Assembly (NCBI GenBank): GCA_022614735.1
Contig: JAKEHZ010000167.1
Span: 1 to 7,437, forward strand
Source of the DNA: Acidobacteriota bacterium
GTDB taxonomy: Bacteria > Acidobacteriota > Blastocatellia > RBC074
DNA: 7,437 nt
Reading direction: 5' to 3'
Below are positions 7,101 through 7,437 of the stretch, piece after piece. Both the position numbers and the translations under genes were made by a program. The notes beneath the pieces are model-generated. The model ran no database searches. It saw nothing but the letters and a program-made list of their open reading frames with translations, and was not told the origin of the DNA. The first letter of the stretch is position 1; each line of letters begins with the position of its first letter.

Positions 7101-7313
7101 GCCGTATTGAGACTAACCAAAGCAGGCGATGCCCTGGAGATGCGCGTCACCGATCAGGGTGTGGGCTTTGATCCAAAACAGGCAAAAGGGCGTCGAGGTC
7201 TCGGGCTCCTCAGTATCGAAGAGCGAGTCAAACTATTGCACGGCAGCTTTGAAGTACACTCTCAACCCGGCGTGGGAACCGAGTTAAGAGTGCATCTTCC
7301 ATTGAGGGGCTAG
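4128..7313 (+). CDS. Membrane sensor histidine kinase: MASE1, four PAS domains, HisKA_3, HATPase (NarL-type)
   Basis: The protein has 1061 residues. Residues about 27-311 are a multi-pass membrane region of the MASE1 type (roughly eight or more helices; STLWPPNAILLAFLLL at 55-70). Four PAS/PAC units follow, about 335-450, 458-574, 584-700 and 708-826. Each ends in an ITDRKR/ITERKR-like motif; HPDD occurs at 384-387, 637-640 and 763-766 but not in the second. Similar heptad linkers (ALRKSE, AQRESEERF, ALRRSEEALRES) join them. The HisKA_3 dimerisation helix has H871 (KRELHEDLNQQ) as phospho-acceptor, with E872 and Q876 at the kinase/phosphatase positions. The ATPase domain has an N-box (EESFRNIADH, N982), G1 (DQGVGFD, 1009-1015) and G2 (GRRGLGL, 1021-1027). 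No residue clearly marks haem or flavin binding, so the signal is unknown. The ATG at 4128 lacks a clear ribosome binding site. The partner response regulator starts 1 nt after the stop. Confidence 0.93.
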   Translation: MSELVESNGVFRRKSNRGQFGRHIRTAGYALIVFLAYYLGAKVGFALTFKPHPVSTLWPPNAILLAFLLLTPRRMWKVVLLAAFPAHLIVELQSGVPIGMVLCWFVSNSSEALIGAVCIRYFIEGPLRFDSYRSVAIFIVFGVIIAPLASSFLDAAFVVINRWGGDNFWQVWRMRNISNPLTALILVPVIVMVGANQITNLRRATLGRYVEAGALAAGLVIIGTIAFGLREVEAGNVPALVYAPLPFLLWAAVRFGPFGLSTGLLATTLLAIWSVLRGSGPFTTMSPSENVLSLQFFLIVMSVPLMFLAAALQEQRETERALRKSEKALRESEDRMTSAEAFSLVMVTHVGLDGRWLKVPPTLCELLGYTEQELLSGSFRDVTHPDDLELHKSDIQRLKRGEIRSFALEKRYLHKEGQVIWVYLNCSIVTDGTGKPLHYLTYIMDITDRKRIEAALRKSEERYRAIVEEQTDLICRYLPDTTLTFVNEAYCRYFGKTRRELIGTSFLQLLPGEVRLAARDHVRDLCENPRIVHDERPVIAHNGEIRWQHWVDFAILDENRRVQEFQAVGRDITERKRAEEAQRESEERFRIMADTAPVMIWMSDASSHSYFFNKPWLDFTGRTLGQEVSNGWTEGVHPDDLQRCHHTYLTSFEARQPFIMEFRLRRSDGEYRCVLDNAVPRFTSSGEFAGYIGSCVDITERRRAEQQIKESERKLRLLTELIPQQVWSELPDGSVEYLNQRWLDYAGLKLEEALGDGWLRVIHPDDREHLMKARRWSLAKGEQLEFEVRRRRADGEYRWFLTRAMPLHDEKGRIIRWYGTNTDIEDLKRAEEALRRSEEALRESHTRIEDLAGRLIIAQEEERKRLKRELHEDLNQQVAALAIGLGKLERQLPNADRTVLNQILKLENRTTRLSERMSRLSHELHSTTLEHVGLVAALKLFCSEFTDKEGISITIEIESVIEAVPAEMALCLYRVAEESFRNIADHSGTKNAVLRLTKAGDALEMRVTDQGVGFDPKQAKGRRGLGLLSIEERVKLLHGSFEVHSQPGVGTELRVHLPLRG
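7304..7309 (+). promoter_or_regulatory. Ribosome binding site of the response regulator inside the kinase 3' end
   Basis: GAGGGG lies within the last codons of the kinase, 5 nt before ATG 7315. With the stop codon 1 nt from the next start, this points to translational coupling of the two genes. Confidence 0.6.
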
Positions 7314-7314
7314 C

Positions 7315-7437
7315 ATGAGAAAAACAGGTGTACTATTGGCTGAAGATCATATGATCGTGGCCGAAGGATTGAAGAGCATCCTCGAAGACGAGTTCGATCT
7401 CATCGGGATTGTCCCTGACGGGCGTGCTCTGGTTGAA
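7315..7437 (+). CDS. NarL/FixJ-family response regulator, N-terminal part (3' end outside window)
   Basis: Forty-one codons are present before the window ends. The sequence starts GVLLAEDHMIVAEGLKSILE, the first beta-strand and helix of a receiver domain. E10 and D11 are the acidic pair that binds magnesium near the phosphorylation site. The phospho-acceptor aspartate (expected near residue 55) and the expected C-terminal LuxR-type helix-turn-helix are outside the window. The AEDH signature and the HisKA_3 partner point to the NarL/LuxR class, which is inference for the DNA-binding part. The gene starts 1 nt after the kinase stop with its own ribosome binding site, so the two are certainly one transcription unit in layout. 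H871 of the kinase should be its phosphate donor. Confidence 0.88.
   Translation, partial: MRKTGVLLAEDHMIVAEGLKSILEDEFDLIGIVPDGRALVE

Overview
The window looks like chromosomal DNA from a free-living Gram-negative bacterium, most plausibly an acidobacterium. An outer-membrane TonB-dependent receptor with an N-terminal carboxypeptidase-regulatory-like domain (the Oar-like type expanded in Acidobacteriota), a secreted TPR protein, a secreted amidohydrolase and a multi-PAS NarL-type two-component system fit that group. The host call is inference from gene content only; no rRNA or marker gene is present.

Layout. On the minus strand, a TPR-repeat protein (943-2031) is followed 133 nt downstream by the 5' part of a TonB-dependent receptor (1-809, running off the left edge). 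A 410-nt divergent intergenic region (2032-2441) separates these from plus-strand genes. It holds two back-to-back sigma70-like promoters, two small dyads and two leader hairpins in front of the TPR gene. The plus strand then carries an amidohydrolase (2442-3878), a 249-nt gap with a promoter-like site and a likely intrinsic terminator, a 1061-residue membrane sensor kinase (4128-7313) and, after a single base, the start of its response regulator (7315-7437, running off the right edge).

The most unusual object is a perfect 53-bp inverted repeat with a 14-nt loop (2441-2560), exactly 120 bp long, at the 5' end of the amidohydrolase gene. It contains the only ATG that has a good ribosome binding site, and it is open in frame throughout. 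The protein would begin with about 40 residues encoded by the two arms of a palindrome, followed by a signal-peptide-like stretch. The element looks like a MITE-like palindromic insertion that either supplied a new start codon or turned the gene's leader into a very stable hairpin.

How the genes work together. The TPR protein and receptor may be co-expressed for envelope uptake or handling of a substrate. The amidohydrolase appears to be exported and is of unknown specificity. The kinase and regulator form a tightly coupled signalling pair whose target genes lie outside the window. No CRISPR array, tRNA, rRNA or transposase gene was seen, and nothing indicates a multi-gene defence or biosynthetic system.
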